A stretch of 64,000 nucleotides of DNA from Amoebidium appalachense (Eukaryota > Ichthyosporea). This document shows, one piece after another, positions 32,505-62,376 of the stretch. The stretch is taken from positions 3,224,001-3,288,000 of the forward strand of contig CAVNZM010000006.1 of the NCBI GenBank assembly GCA_963693365.1, read 5' to 3'. The notes under the pieces are model-generated. The model was not told the DNA's origin, searched no databases, and worked only from the letters and a program-made list of their open reading frames with translations. Positions within the stretch are counted from its first letter, which is position 1. Each line of letters begins with the position of its first letter. The position numbers were made by a program, and so were the translations under genes.

Positions 32505-33501
32505 CAGGCGCGCGCACCCACACACCCCCACCACCACCCACCCACCCACCCACCCACACACACCCCCTCCCCCCCCCCCCCCCACACACACACACGCACA
32601 CACGCACACACGCACACACACACACGCACAGACCCACCCATACACATATGCCCACACCACCCCCACCCACCCACCCACACACACACAGACACACACACAC
32701 ACACACACACACACACGTACACACACACCTCTCTCCTCGGCCAATATCTGCAGGATCTGCTGCCTGTGCTCGTTGACCACTATGGCCATCGTGTCCTGCC
32801 CAACCTTGCGCAGTGCACTCATCTCCCTGCACGTGCATGAAGCGTCAGATCATTAACTGCACGTGCATGCATTTAAAAATGCGTAGTGAAATGTCTGTGC
32901 ATGCACTTCAGTATACCTTACAATGTGTGCGTGCATGGATTTCAAAATAAGTAATGAAATGTGTGTGCAATGCAACGTGCATGCATTTCAAACACGTAAT
33001 GAAATGTGTGTGCATGCACTTCAATATACCTTATAATGTGCGTGTGCATGCACTCAAAATACGTATCGCCGTGAGTGCAGGCACTTCAAAAATAAATTGC
33101 AATGCGCACGTGCATGCATCTCAAAATACGTAATGAAGTATGTGTGCATGCACTTCGATATACCTTGCAATGTGCACGTGCATATGTATTGGTGACACGC
33201 GCATATTCTCTTATTATCATCTAATCCGTCCTTACACCCAACACTTCACCTCTACATCAACCGTTCCCCTTCACTCCTCTTTCCCGCTCACGCACCAGGA
33301 TCCCCCCCCCCCCCCCCCTTCCCCCCCCCCCCCCCCCCCGGGCCAACCCCCGTCCCCCTCCACCCCCTCCACACACTCCACCCCCCAAAAAAACCCAGGG
33401 AAAATAAATGAGGGGAAAGAAAAGAAACGGCAAGAAAACAAAAAAACACCCGCTCAAGCACCAGCATCCCCCCGTCCCCCCCCCCCCCCCCCCCCAAAAA
33501 A

Positions 33502-33533
<32 letters not shown>

Positions 33534-33600
33534 ATAAGAAGAAGAAAAAAAAAGGGAAAAGAAACGAAAAGAAAAGAAAAAGGGGGAAAAAGGGAGAGAG

Positions 33601-33637
<37 letters not shown>

Positions 33638-33803
33638 CACACACACACACCACCACCACCACCACCGTCACAAAGGAAATAAGAAGAAATAAGAAAGAAA
33701 AACTCCAGGGGGGTTTTCCAAAACCGATTTGTAATATCCCCCCCCCCACCCCTCCCCCCTCCCCCCCTCCCCCCCCCCACACACACACACCACTACCACC
33801 ACC

Positions 33804-33843
<40 letters not shown>

Positions 33844-34009
33844 GTGACAGGGCACACATTCAACCTATTAGCAGAGATGTGTTCGAAAAAAACGGTGAGC
33901 ATGGGTTAAAAAACAACCCTTCTCACCCGCCTTGCACATTTCCTTGCCGTGTATAGAGGTACGTGTGTGGAGCGGTTGAGATGTGTGGGGTCTGTACGTG
34001 TATCCCCCC

Positions 34010-34052
<43 letters not shown>

Positions 34053-35298
34053 AACAAAAAAAAACAAAAAAAACTGCAAGTTCGGAACAGAGACGGGAAA
34101 GGGGTCCCAACGGAACGAAGGTATTCTCGAGGAGCAAAAAAGAAAAGAAGAAGAAGAAGAAGAAGAAGAAGGATAGCAAAAAATTAATGCAAAGCAGTTG
34201 TCAGGGTGGAGAATTCTGGGTGCTACACTTTACCCGGGGGGGAGGGGGGGGGGGGGGGGGGGGAGGGGAGGTGCTTTATGTGGATCTAGGAAAAGGAGAA
34301 TAGACATGTTGCAAACAGTAAAACCATAGCCAAGCGATGGTCGATGGCGTCAAAGTGCGAACATACACGCACAAGGTATGGGGTACCTACGCGTCATGTT
34401 GCTTCTGCAGCCCATCGAGCACTTCCTTCTGATGTTTCGTCGCCTCTTTTGCGCGCTTCAACTCATCCTCTAGGGCCTTAATCTTCCCCTTCATATTGTC
34501 CCTCTCCTGTTGGGCTAGCCCTTTATCCCTTTGCAAAGTTGCTACCCGTTTATCTAGTTGCTCTACTGTAGCTGCCTTATGTACCCCCGTGGGTCCGGTT
34601 AAATCTTCCGTTTTCGTGGGTGTTTCAGCTCGACTAACAGGTTTTGTGCTTCTTTCTTTATCTACTTGTGATGTGCTGGTTGGTGTTAGGGGTGTGTTGG
34701 TTGTTGGTAATATTGATGGCTGTGTGTTGCTCGGTAAAGAAAAATCGACATCTAGTAGACTTTCGGTGTCACCCTTAGGTGGTGGGGTGCGCATTGAAGC
34801 AATTGATTTCTGGTTCTCTCGCCTATTTACTGCCGTTGGCTGATAGGCCGGGGAGGCTAGATCCAACCCCTTCCCCGCCGCGCCCCCTCTATCACCAGAC
34901 ACTTTTCTGACTGCCGCTGTTGCATCATTCGACATGGACCACTTTCGCGGCACACCCGCCGCATCACTCCCCTTGCTCGTTGTAACCCCGGCTGCCCCTG
35001 TGATCGTGTGAGGACGGGCAGATGGGGTTGCGGGTGTACTTGTGGGTGCAGAGTTGGTAACAGGAGAGTATGCTCCTGAGCTACTAGGTGAGCTGCTGTT
35101 CATGTTGTTTACTATAGCCTGTAATTGGGGAAAACTACTAGCGCCTGAGGGCGGCCCTGGGGTGGCCGAAGTAAACCCTCCAAAGTCATCGTCGTCTTCA
35201 TCCACAGTGGCGGGGGGAGCGGGTTTGGGGTTGGTGGGGGCGGTCGGTTCGGTGGATTTGGGCGAGCCACCTGTTAGTGAAGAGAGCCAGCTGGACAT
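26532..35298 (-). CDS. CCDC91/p56-like coiled-coil trafficking accessory protein
   Basis: A 652-residue protein. Exons on the minus strand from 5' to 3': 35298-34391, 32826-32729, 32256-32051, 31194-31108, 30571-30458, 29649-29535, 28880-28768, 27799-27641, 26690-26532; they sum to 1959 nt in one frame. The first 240 residues are Ser/Thr/Pro-rich and disordered, with an acidic [10 protein letters not shown] at 33-42, the gamma-ear/GGA-ear (GAE) binding motif type, and SLLDVDF at 180-186, which fits the clathrin-box pattern. From about residue 245 to 600 the protein is a near-continuous charged coiled coil ([34 protein letters not shown]). The tail is acidic (LPDLDE). This layout resembles p56/CCDC91 and aftiphilin-type adaptor accessory proteins that bind GGA or AP-1 at the trans-Golgi. 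That assignment is inference from motif order; another coiled-coil adaptor is possible. The 30458 donor was chosen to keep phase with the next exon. Confidence 0.8.
27381..27520 (-). repeat. Interspersed repeat, type A1 copy (reverse)
   Basis: Reverse complement of the A1 type: GATGTATGCGTTAGAGGGTT, then GTTGGAAATATGGAGGA, ending CAGAGCCCACCATCAGG. As expected for the reverse orientation, a poly-G run precedes it (27361-27382). It lies in the last intron of the CCDC91-like gene. Confidence 0.8.
29256..29535. repeat. Minisatellite of about 50 bp, five to six copies
   Basis: Units of ACCCAGTTTCCACCATTTCA followed by ATCACAAACACAAACATAAA and CACCC, varying between 38 and 52 bp through gain or loss of AAACATA steps. 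It runs directly into the donor site of the CCDC91-like exon 29649-29535. Confidence 0.85.
32373..32405 (-). repeat. Interspersed repeat, type A1 tail fragment (reverse)
   Basis: GATGTATGCATTACAGGGTT followed by GGAAATATGAA matches the tail of type A1 in reverse; the rest is missing and an (ACGC)n array follows at once. Confidence 0.65.
32413..32505. repeat. (ACGC)n tetranucleotide array
   Basis: About 23 uninterrupted copies of a four-base unit, CpG-containing, placed between an A1 tail fragment and long CA/CCCA tracts within a CCDC91-like intron. Confidence 0.95.
32840..33190. repeat. Minisatellite of about 68 bp, five copies
   Basis: Units begin CGTGCATGCATTTCAAAA, continue ACGTAATGAAATGTGTGTGC, ATGCACTTCAATATACCTT and ACAATGTGCA. 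Unit starts lie near 32860, 32931, 32980, 33042, 33109 and 33178, so some units are shortened. It lies directly 5' of the acceptor of exon 32826-32729 on the minus strand. Confidence 0.85.
33802..33842. repeat. Poly-A run of about 40 bases in a CCDC91-like intron
   Basis: Preceded by ACCACCACCCA and by poly-C/CA tracts. It lies in the first intron of the minus-strand gene, where it reads as poly-T in the transcript. Confidence 0.9.
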
Positions 35299-36071
35299 AT
35301 TTAAAAAATTAACTCCTCCTTAGTTTGTGTTTATATTCGCCCAAACATGCACGTTTGCATGCTTTACGAAGGTGTGCCACTTTTCTTTCTGGCACGTACT
35401 GACGGTGCCTGGGCTGCTATGAACTTGCCGTTCGTTTCTTTACACTCTCGCGACCGCGTGCATGCTTTCTCTCGCGGCGGCTCTACGGTCCCGAGAGTCT
35501 AGTGTTCGCCTTGTGTGTAAGGAAAATTACGAGTCACCTCAGTAGGTCACAGCTTGCCTTTGGACAGGCAGCGAAAGAGTAAGTCATCAGTAGCGGCAAT
35601 ATCTAGAAGCTTTAAAATGAGCCTAAACACTTAATCAAATATAAAGCCACCAATTACGATATTGAATCTTATTTTAAAATGCTATCTCCTATTCATGGTC
35701 ATACACAGTTACATTCGAAAAAATGGCGGGCGTTGATAAGCCAGCACAGCATCATGTTGGCTGCGTTGTGCGCGTACAAACGATCGCTCCCTCCCCTCTT
35801 CCAAACACGAGTTTCTTGGTTTCAACCTCAGAGGGAAAGGGAAATTGAGGGTTTTTTGATAAGGCTAGGCTGAAGGATCGAGGGCAGAAAGGCGTTGAAA
35901 GAGGCACGGTTATTCTTCGTTTTTTCCCCCTTAAGAAGCGAGTAGGAGGTCGGGCTAGGACGTGTTTACCCCCAAATAGGAAAGGGGGAGAGAGGAAAGG
36001 CTTTTTTATTTGCATCTTGAATATAAACAACCACCGTAGGAAGACTGCGCTACTCAGCCACAGACGCAAAA
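35299..36071. promoter_or_regulatory. Bidirectional promoter region, CCDC91-like and septin genes
   Basis: The 773 bp between two divergent start codons is nearly free of microsatellites, unlike the surrounding introns, and contains a CpG-rich patch at 35450-35500 (CGCGACCGCGTGCATG and CTCTCGCGGCGGC). By position it must hold both promoters. No TATA box or defined factor site could be assigned. Confidence 0.5.
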
Positions 36072-45640
<9,569 letters not shown>

Positions 45641-47710
45641 GTGAAAGTTGGTGGGTGTGACATAAAATGTAGATATATTTATAATAGCTTGTGGTATGTG
45701 TGTGTCTGATATCATAGTGGATAGAGAAGGCAATTGTGATATTTCAAATTGGCAGCTGTCATGGCGGCTGTTTTTTGGTGCTGTGTTGTGTCGGTAATGT
45801 ATGACTTTTTAAGCAGTTAAGCACTGTGAACTCGTATGTCTGATAGTCTGGGAGGTGGTGTAGATCAATCTGATAGTGCATGCACATTGTAGTGGTGGCG
45901 ATTTCAATACACATTAGTCTTGCAGTTCATGACGAGTTCAAGATTGCCTTCTAAGTTTGTTTGCTCATGCAAAAACATAAAAAAAAATGTGCCGGTCACG
46001 AACGACAATGCAGAATACATAAGGTCACGTGCATGTACAGTGCACAGTGCAGTGACACAAAACGGGGGGGGGGGGAGGGTCCACGCACAGCGCGCTTAGA
46101 ACGAACCTCATACACTGTCTCTTCAGGTATCATGAACAAGAAATGGGCCACATGGATATGTAAATATACAGATACAGCTGTCATTGAAATGAACCAATAT
46201 GATAATCCTCATCTCCTGCATGGCCATAACCAAGGGCGGGAATTGCGAAGTGGAAGACTCTGAGCTCGGGGAAGAACAGAGGCCTAGGAGCCGCTGGGTG
46301 CGCAGAAAATATTGATGCTACCATAAATGATAGGGTGTGACTAAAAATAGAAAGATAAAATAGAATTTCGAGACGGCCTAGCGGGATGAATCGATCGATC
46401 GTTCGGGGAAAAAAATGTCAATTTTTTTTTTTTTTTTTGTCCTTGGGCCGTATATATTTGCGCATTATTGAGTTTGATTACTTCAGTGGCCATGGGCCGT
46501 CACGCCTATGCGGCGTGAGTACCACCCATGAGCCGTCACGCCTATGCGGTGTGAGTCCCATGGCTGGAGGTCTGTGGGCCGTCACGCCTATGCGGCGTGA
46601 GTCCCACCAATGGGCTGACACGTCTACGCGCGTGTGTCCCATCGTCTACGCGCGTATGTCCCATGGCGTATGCTGGAGGTCTGTGGGTCGTCACGCCTAT
46701 GCGGCGTGAGTCCATGGGCTGACACGTCTACGCGCGTGTGTCCATGGCGAACAATTCTTTTTCCCGATGGCGAACAGGCTTTTTTACCCCGAGGGAGATC
46801 TGAGCGAACAACCTTTCAAGCGAACAGGCTTTTTCACCCCGAGCCGGAGATCCAGTCGGCTCGGCTCACCAAGTAATAGTGATGGGTGATGCCGTATTTT
46901 TCAAGAACGATTCGATGCTCAAAACACACCTGGACATATATATAGTATGAAGCTGGGAAACAGTTCGACACACATGCACACCTGGAGATGTAGTGCAACT
47001 ACAAAGACCAGGGGAGATTCGATGCTCACTGAAAACATGAGGGGATCCCTCGCGACATCTAGACATCTAGACATGTTTTTTAATTTGCGGGCTAAAGAAG
47101 ACATGTCCACTTGTAGAGTTCTTTGCCAAGTTGGTGTGCCCGACAAAAGATCAGGCTAGAAACAGCTAATATCCGAAAAGAGGTAAAGGACACCCCTATT
47201 GCAACGCAAACATGTGGGACACAAAAAAAGGATCCACCGGCGGTGTTAGCCAAAAAGTCAGCCCCTCAGAATACGCATACGGCCTGTTGTTTTGATGTTT
47301 CGTGTGATGATGTCATTTCTGCCAGAGGCTATGTAGCATGCACGGACTTGCCACTGTGCCACAGGTTTGGAAGTTCAACCCTGGAAGTGGCGACTGAACC
47401 GTGTGATACGATAAGATGATTGGAGAGAAGGTGAAAAAAGCGAACGATATATGGACCAAATCGCACTGGTGCGCTATGACCAGATATGATTAGATAAAGA
47501 TCATGCACATTTGTAACCGGTTATGTAAACAAAAAGTATAACTGAACGGACTCGTCGGACCAGACAGCCATAGTGAAGTAAAACATGCAGATAACTTGCC
47601 ATTCTGTGTATATAGCATGTAACGGGCATTCACCTACCCTTCCTACGTACGCGTGTACATCAGACACCACTATTGCCGTGAACGTGGCCTAGGTCACGGG
47701 CAGTGTTCTG
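45641..47710. other. Intergenic region between septin and chitobiase genes
   Basis: About 2 kb of mostly unique sequence with few microsatellites. It contains the hairpin repeat cluster at 46496-46745, then two copies of GCGAACAGGCTTTTT (near 46771 and 46820), each followed by YACCCCGAG, and two copies of GATTCGATGCTCA (near 46909 and 47018). Open frames exist (for example 47123-47419) but show no recognisable features. Confidence 0.5.
46496..46745. repeat. Cluster of short hairpin repeats
   Basis: TCACGCCTATGCGGCGTGA (7-bp perfect stem, 5-nt loop) occurs exactly at 46500-46518, 46582-46600 and 46691-46709, and with one C-to-T change allowing a G-T pair at 46536-46554. A second hairpin type, GACACGTCTACGCG followed by CGTGTGTC, occurs at 46617-46638 and 46721-46742, with a partial copy near 46643. 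Both hairpin types are followed by the linker GTCC(C)A, and larger blocks (TGGAGGTCTGTGGGYCG) are shared between copies, so the array grew by duplication of compound units. Confidence 0.85.
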
Positions 47711-56267
<8,557 letters not shown>

Positions 56268-56405
56268 ACGGTGCCTCAATAGATGAACCTATTTTTGGAA
56301 CGGGATTTGGATGAGCTGTTATACACCGACTTCTTTCTTACAGCTACTTTTTGAGGTAGTTCTCGTTTTTTGATTTTTAATGTTTTATTGTTAAATCTAA
56401 TTTTG

Positions 56406-56460
<55 letters not shown>

Positions 56461-57113
56461 ACTACTGGCAGTTGGGACGTGCCAGAAGTTCTTGCTTTCC
56501 GTCAAAATGTAGCCTTTTTTTTTTCCTTTTTTTTTTTTTTTTGCTTGTCCCTTCCCCTTTCCGAGTTCGATTAGGCTTTAAAAAGTACAACTCGGTTGGG
56601 TTTTCGGGTAACTGATCATTCATGTATGAGTAGTGCTACCCCTAGCTAGTGGGCTGCCTGTTCCGACCAAATTGATGTACATACGGATATTTCTAAAGAA
56701 AACATATTCACCAAAAAAGCAAATCAATTTGCATAGCCAAAACGATCAATTAATATTCAAGGACGTAAGACCCGGGTGTATTCGCCATTGCAATGCCTAT
56801 GTCGTATTGTTTTTTTTAAAAACGCACACATGTGTTATGGTTACGCAGTATACGCCAGCGGGGCAATATCAAACTCGGTGTACAGCTGCAGTATATCAGC
56901 TTCCGTTTTCGATTTGTGTGTGACACGTGTGAGCACATAATATTTCTTTCGTTTAAATTTGTGTAAATTTTCATTAAGCATGAGGTTCTGCAGTTTAATA
57001 ATTTGGACCTAATATAATTCTGTAGTAGTATGACGTGTGTGTCCCCGTGCACTAAGGGCCGGGGCCGGGATAATTCAGATTCTGAAGTGACTAGTGGTCC
57101 ATTCGCGTGTTCA

Positions 57114-57114
<1 letters not shown>

Positions 57115-57170
<56 letters not shown>
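57115..57170. repeat. Poly-G tract of about 56 bases
   Basis: Uninterrupted G run in the intergenic region 3' of the chitobiase gene; a comparable run lies at 56409-56459. Confidence 0.95.
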
Positions 57171-57171
<1 letters not shown>

Positions 57172-57407
57172 GGGGGGGGCTTATTCGAAAATCAGAACGG
57201 ACCGGCGGGAAAGAAAAGCACTAGTACTGGGGAAGTACTTCCTGGGCCACATCATGGGTCAAAAATGCATGAAAAATAATTTTCTTTCTGAATTTTCTTC
57301 CCCCCTCCCCCCACCCCCTCCTCCCCCCACCCCACCCACCCACACACCCTCCTCCCCCCGGCGCCCCTGTCCCCCCCTCCCCCCACCCCCTTAACCTCCC
57401 ACCCCCT

Positions 57408-57438
<31 letters not shown>

Positions 57439-58132
57439 TCCCCCCCCCCCCCTCCCTCCCTCCCCCTCTCTCTCCCACCACCAGTGTGTGTGTGATTATG
57501 CTACGTGTACGCGTGCGCTTCCGCATGTGCATTGGGTGGGCATGCGGTGGTAGTGTGGTGATGTATATGTATGTTAGTTTTAAAATTGGGAGGGGAAGAC
57601 TTCATGGTACACAGCGTACGACGGAGCCTATTCACAACAAACAACAAAGTATGCAGTGTCTACGTAGATCCCATCGAGTGGGCGGGAGGAGGGGGAGGGG
57701 GGTTTGTTTAAAATGCTTTAGAGAGCTAAGTACACACGATCGCGATGGAAAACAATGCAGATTTCCCGAAACACACACAGAGTATGCATCATAGGTAGAG
57801 CCCATCCTCAGGGGGCCAAATTCAAAGTCATTGGCAATAGCTTAACCAGCCGCTGCGGCGGCGCCCCGGGTGTTTAGGGGGGGGGGGGGGGGGCACGTTA
57901 CTCTGATAAAATTCTTTAATATTGAGGGCACCCAGTACCCGAATAGGTTTATTTTTATTTCAGCCACAGTCAAGCACGGGACACCCCCTTGCCCCCACCT
58001 GCAAATAAACAATAGTCAGCAAATGCACACAATACGACCAAAAAGGAAGAAAGGAAGGTACAAACCGGGAACCTTTTTTGGAGATAAAAGGGGGGGGGGG
58101 GGGGGGGGGAGGGGGGGGGGGGGGGGGGGGGA

Positions 58133-58276
58133 GGTTTGAATGCGGAACACGGTACGAAGTACGCATACACGATAAGAAGCATGGTGCAGGACACATGCAA
58201 AGGCAAACATTCAAATATGCAACATCAGCCATGCGCACAGTATGCGCCATAAACAGAGCCCATCCTCAGGGAGGGC
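58133..58276 (-). repeat. Interspersed repeat, type A2, complete copy (reverse)
   Basis: GGTTTGAATGCGGAACACGG, then TACGAAGTACGCATACACGA, CATGGTGCAGGACACATGCA, ending CAGAGCCCATCCTCAGGGAG. A poly-G tract of about 45 abuts its 5' side on this strand, equivalent to poly-C after the tail. It is intergenic, showing the family is not limited to introns. Confidence 0.85.
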
Positions 58277-58777
58277 CCAAGTCAGGGAGGGGGGGGGGGG
58301 GGGGGGGGGATTGATCTTTCTTCTAAGAAAGCATGTGTGCTAGAATGCATGCATGTGTCTGAGTGGGCATGGAATAAATTAGAAAAACACAGGTGCATGG
58401 ATGGATAGAGCAGGAGAACCAAGAGAGACGATCAGAAAGAAAACCCTTTCTCACAAAGACAGATAATGATTTGATGTAATCTTTGCACAACCACAAAAGA
58501 AAGAATAATGCACATATGATGCAGTGCTATGCGTCATAGAGGAGCAGCGGCAGGCGAACATCGACAAAAAAAAAGAGAGTGCAAGGTTTTTGTGTGTGTG
58601 TGTGTGTGTATGTGTGTGTGCGCGTGTGCGTGTGTGTTCGCGTGCACGTGCATTGGAAAATGTGTGCATGCACGTGCATGTGTATGCATGATTGGTGTGC
58701 CTTTGTGTGGATGAGGGTCGAACAGATTTTGGAGTGAAGTGTATGTCCAGGGTGTGTGTGCAGTGTGTGTGCATGAA

Positions 58778-58841
<64 letters not shown>

Positions 58842-59457
58842 TGTAGGTGTAGGTGTACGGGTGCATGTATGCCTCGATGTGTGCATGTGCCTGTGCATGT
58901 GCTATCATGCAATGCATCCATGCACGTATGTGCCGATGTGTGCGACAGTACATACATGTACGTGCCAACGCTGTAAGGTGCATGTGGAAAACCAGAGAAA
59001 ATCAAGGACAAGTGGCCCGACTCAAAAAGAGGTTCTATACATACAGTGATTCCCCCTCACCCCCCACCCACCCACCCACCCACCCACCCCTTCCCCCCCA
59101 AAAACACACACACACACACACACAACGGTAGCCAAACACCCCACTATAGCCATGGGGAGTACAGAGCGATTAAAACATGCATGGTTGTGTTTGTGTGGCT
59201 GGAATAAAGGTGTTGTAAGGATGACCTGGGTGAATAGGAGGTGCGGTGGACAAGGGGGGGGGGGGGGGGGGGGTGGGTATATGGCTAGATACGACAAGGC
59301 CTATGTGTAGATCTAGGCGGTTGCATGTTCAGTATCTCCATGAGGGGGGGCGAGGGAGAAGGTGGTGGTGGTTTTTGGAAGGAAGGGAGGAAGGTGGGGG
59401 AGGGAGGAGGAGGAAGGAGGGGGCGGGGAGGGTGTGTATGTATGGTGTACCTCTTTC

Positions 59458-60370
59458 TCAGTGGCCGCTGTTCCTCTTGCTCAGAAGTGTCTCGGCAGCA
59501 AAGATGGTTGCAGCCAGCACAAAGCCAATGCCCATCCCGGGGAACACCTGCACCGGCACGTGTGAGCCTGTGTGCATTTACATCCGTGGTTGTGGCACTT
59601 ACCACTGTGTTTTGCCTACACTAGTGGCACGTGGAATAGCACAAAGGGACTATGTGAGATCGTGTGTGTGCTTGGCTGTGTGTAATCCTCAACTGTGTCC
59701 ACGTACGTGTGTTTCTTAAGAGTGTGCAAGATGTGAGATGGGAGGTGTGGGTGTGTCGAAAACCATCTTATACGTACGAGCATGGATTCTAGAATTTAAC
59801 GTGTTCATTTCTCATCGCACTTGTCTGGGAGCTGAGCCCGAGTGAGTGTCTCCGGGCATATAAACATGGGCATGATTGCATGCATGTGGGTGTTGTGTGC
59901 ACAGTAAGTGCGTGCACGAATACGTGCATCTGCGCATTTGTGTATTTGTGAGTGTGTGCGCAAGCAAATGTGTGAAAATGTGTGTGAACATGCGCAAAGG
60001 TGCACGTGTGTGTGCTTTGATGTCTATTTACACCTACCTCTATGTTTGTGTGTAATAGCGTGCGCCTATATGTGTGTATTATTTGTGTCTGTCTCCGTGC
60101 GTGTATTCTGCGTGTGTGTGTGTGTGTGTCTGCATGCCCTTGTGTGTGCATGTGTGTGTGTGCGTGTGTGCACGCACGTCAAGGTGCATGGACGTGTATA
60201 TGCCTGTGCACACGCCAGCGCATGGTTGGGTTGGGTGGGCAGTGCCTGGAGTGTGTGTGCATCCCCATCAGCAAGCGCACCTTCTTCATGTTGGTGGCTA
60301 TGCTGAACTCGGGGTTGATCCGCCAGGCGTTAACCTTGGCCCAGGGGTCGTGTCTCGCCGGACTGGCCAT
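59458..60370 (-). CDS. NDUFB3: NADH dehydrogenase complex I subunit NDUFB3/B12-like
   Basis: A 59-residue protein from two exons of equal length: 60370-60281 and 59547-59458, ending TGA. Exon 1 reads MASPARHDPWAKVNAWR, carrying the DPWxxxxAWR signature of the B12 family; exon 2 encodes a single membrane helix (GMGIGFVLAATIFAAETLL) followed by SKRNSGH, matching the basic, His-ending tail of the family. The subunit sits in the membrane arm of respiratory complex I in the mitochondrial inner membrane. It is shorter than animal homologues (about 98 residues) because the N-terminal stretch before DPW is missing, as in several protists and fungi. The start AAGATGG is a good initiation context. The donor after AACATGAAGAAG is GTGCGC and the acceptor is GTGCAG. 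It is transcribed away from the HEAT gene at 61493. Confidence 0.72.
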
Positions 60371-61492
60371 CTTGTCTGCATGGGCCCAGGCACCAGGAGT
60401 GATTAGTGTTTGTGTATAATGTGTTTGCAGGCTAAAAAAACTGGCAAATCCTCTGTGATTTTCCAACGAAATAGTGACTGCGAGTCTCCCGTGTCAGAAC
60501 GCTGCTAACACCATGTGTCAGCAAGCATAGAAGTATGGTAGTGGTCAGTCTGTAAATTGTGTGTGAAATTGCTGGCAACATCACATATTCCCCTGTGAAA
60601 CTCCATACATAAAGCACTGTTCTGAGACTGAAACACTGTGGGTCAGCTCAGGCCTACAACTCGAGCTGCTCCACTGTGACTCTATGCTAGTTGGCGCCTT
60701 GGCGACCATCTGACAAGATGGGAAAAAATATCACCAAGTAGATTCGCCATGTTTCGCCCTGTCCTTCGACATCCACCCCTCCCCGACAAGCGTTTAATCG
60801 TTCTCCACGTTCCACCTGCAGACGTGCTAGGACACCGCACGAAATGGTTCCCTCTACACTCATCATCACCCAGGCTCGACCCTTTTAAAGCATGCACCAT
60901 CATCGCACTGTCTCCATTCTCTTTTGATTCCCTCTCTCAACACACACACACACACCTGTGCGCGTCACAAGAAGTATACCAATTAACCCGGTTCTTTTTG
61001 TCACAACCCAGCCCAACTCAAACTCCACAGAAGCAGAAGTGAACGCGGTGCAGCCAGCAGCCTGCGCCGGCGGCGGCTGCGAGCCAGCAGCACAAAGTGG
61101 GCCGGGCTGACCCGATCAACATGACCCGGAAAATAAAGTGTGAACCGAAAAGCTGCCATCAGATTAGCTATTTATGGATAGACATGTTCGTTTTTGGCTG
61201 GCCTTAAACGAAACCTCGGGAGTATCTGCCTCTTGAAGTGTGTAAACCCTTGAAGGCCCTCTTCCAACTTGAACAAATTTGTCTACCCCTCTAAACTAAA
61301 CTCTCTTATTCTCTCTGTTTTTGAGCTTCGTTGCATGCTACCACGCTGCGCAGTACAGTGTGTGGTGTACCCTACCTATTCCAAAGTTGAAGATCTGCGT
61401 GTGTTACACTTGTAACTCTCCTCACTGTGCAAGGTGGCACGCATGTGAGCTACGTTTTCTTTTCCCCCCTTTCTCTAGATCTTGGTGAAAAG
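60371..61492. promoter_or_regulatory. Divergent upstream region, NDUFB3-like and HEAT genes
   Basis: 1.1 kb between divergent start codons, largely without microsatellites except a short (CA)n at 60941-60955. A GC-rich patch at 61040-61090 contains GCCGGCGGCGGCTGCG. It should contain both promoters and possibly 5'UTR introns; no core element could be placed. Confidence 0.4.
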
Positions 61493-62080
61493 ATGGCAGG
61501 GACAATAAGCAACGCGGCCGTGGTAGAAGCTGTGAGTGAGCTGGAGAGTGGCAAGAAGTTGGAGCGGGACAAGGGCATAGACACCCTCACACAGCAACTG
61601 GGCCAGCTTACGGGTAGGTGGATCCAGGAAACATGGATGCTTTTCCTTATCTGTATATGCTGTCTGTACTTTTAAAGGGCTGGAAACTGGCGATCCAAAG
61701 ATCTCATCGCCAAGTGTGTGCACACGGGTCTCGTCTTCGTGACTCCGTCGCCTTTCACTCTTTCTCTTCCCTACAATAACCTCTAGCCCTTAACTGCTGC
61801 ACTTGATCTCTCTCTCTGTCTCCCCCCCCCCCCCCCCCCCCCCCTTTCTCCGGCCACTTGGGCTATGACCACGCATTCACCACCCCCAGAGAAGCAACCC
61901 TACAAACAGCTCGCCTGCAACCCCCCCTCACACCCCCCTCCTCCCCCTCCTTCCTTGTGCTGCCCCCTCCCTGCTCATGCCGTCCACCCTACCTTTTTCC
62001 CGCTTTCTGCTTCTCTGTCTACTTCTTTTTTTGGGAGGGAGGGGGGGAGGGGGGAGGGAAAGGGGGGCGGAGTGGGGAGG

Positions 62081-62111
<31 letters not shown>

Positions 62112-62251
62112 GGGGAGGGGGAGGGGGAGGGGATGGATGGGGTTGGGGGTGTTTTGGCCTTCCTGCGTCCGACGCCAAGAGATATTAACCTTCTTCGTCT
62201 CCTCTCGGTCGCGTACCTCTAATCAACCATCCACACACACGTGCACAAACA

Positions 62252-62302
<51 letters not shown>

Positions 62303-62345
62303 ACACACGCACACACACAAACTCCCCCCCCCCCCTTCACCCCTC

Positions 62346-62376
<31 letters not shown>

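Larger units (their letters stand above)
56268..59457. other. Convergent intergenic region between chitobiase and NDUFB3-like genes
   Basis: About 3.2 kb with no supported gene. It holds poly-G runs of about 50 at 56409-56459 and 57115-57170, poly-C/CT tracts at 57299-57475, a divergent head of the interspersed repeat at 57775-57815, a full minus-strand copy at 58133-58276, (GT)n at 58785-58838 and G-rich tracts at 59254-59272. Confidence 0.5.

Noticed and set aside
32413-32505. CRISPR-like or tandem-array interpretation of the regular repeats
   Set aside because: These are plain short tandem repeats without spacers in a eukaryotic intron.
46386-47419. Open frames in the septin-chitobiase intergenic region
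   Set aside because: They overlap the hairpin array or lack any recognisable composition or motif of a protein.
60749-61042. 97-codon open frame between NDUFB3-like and HEAT genes
   Set aside because: No domain, splice support or neighbour logic; it lies in the divergent promoter region.
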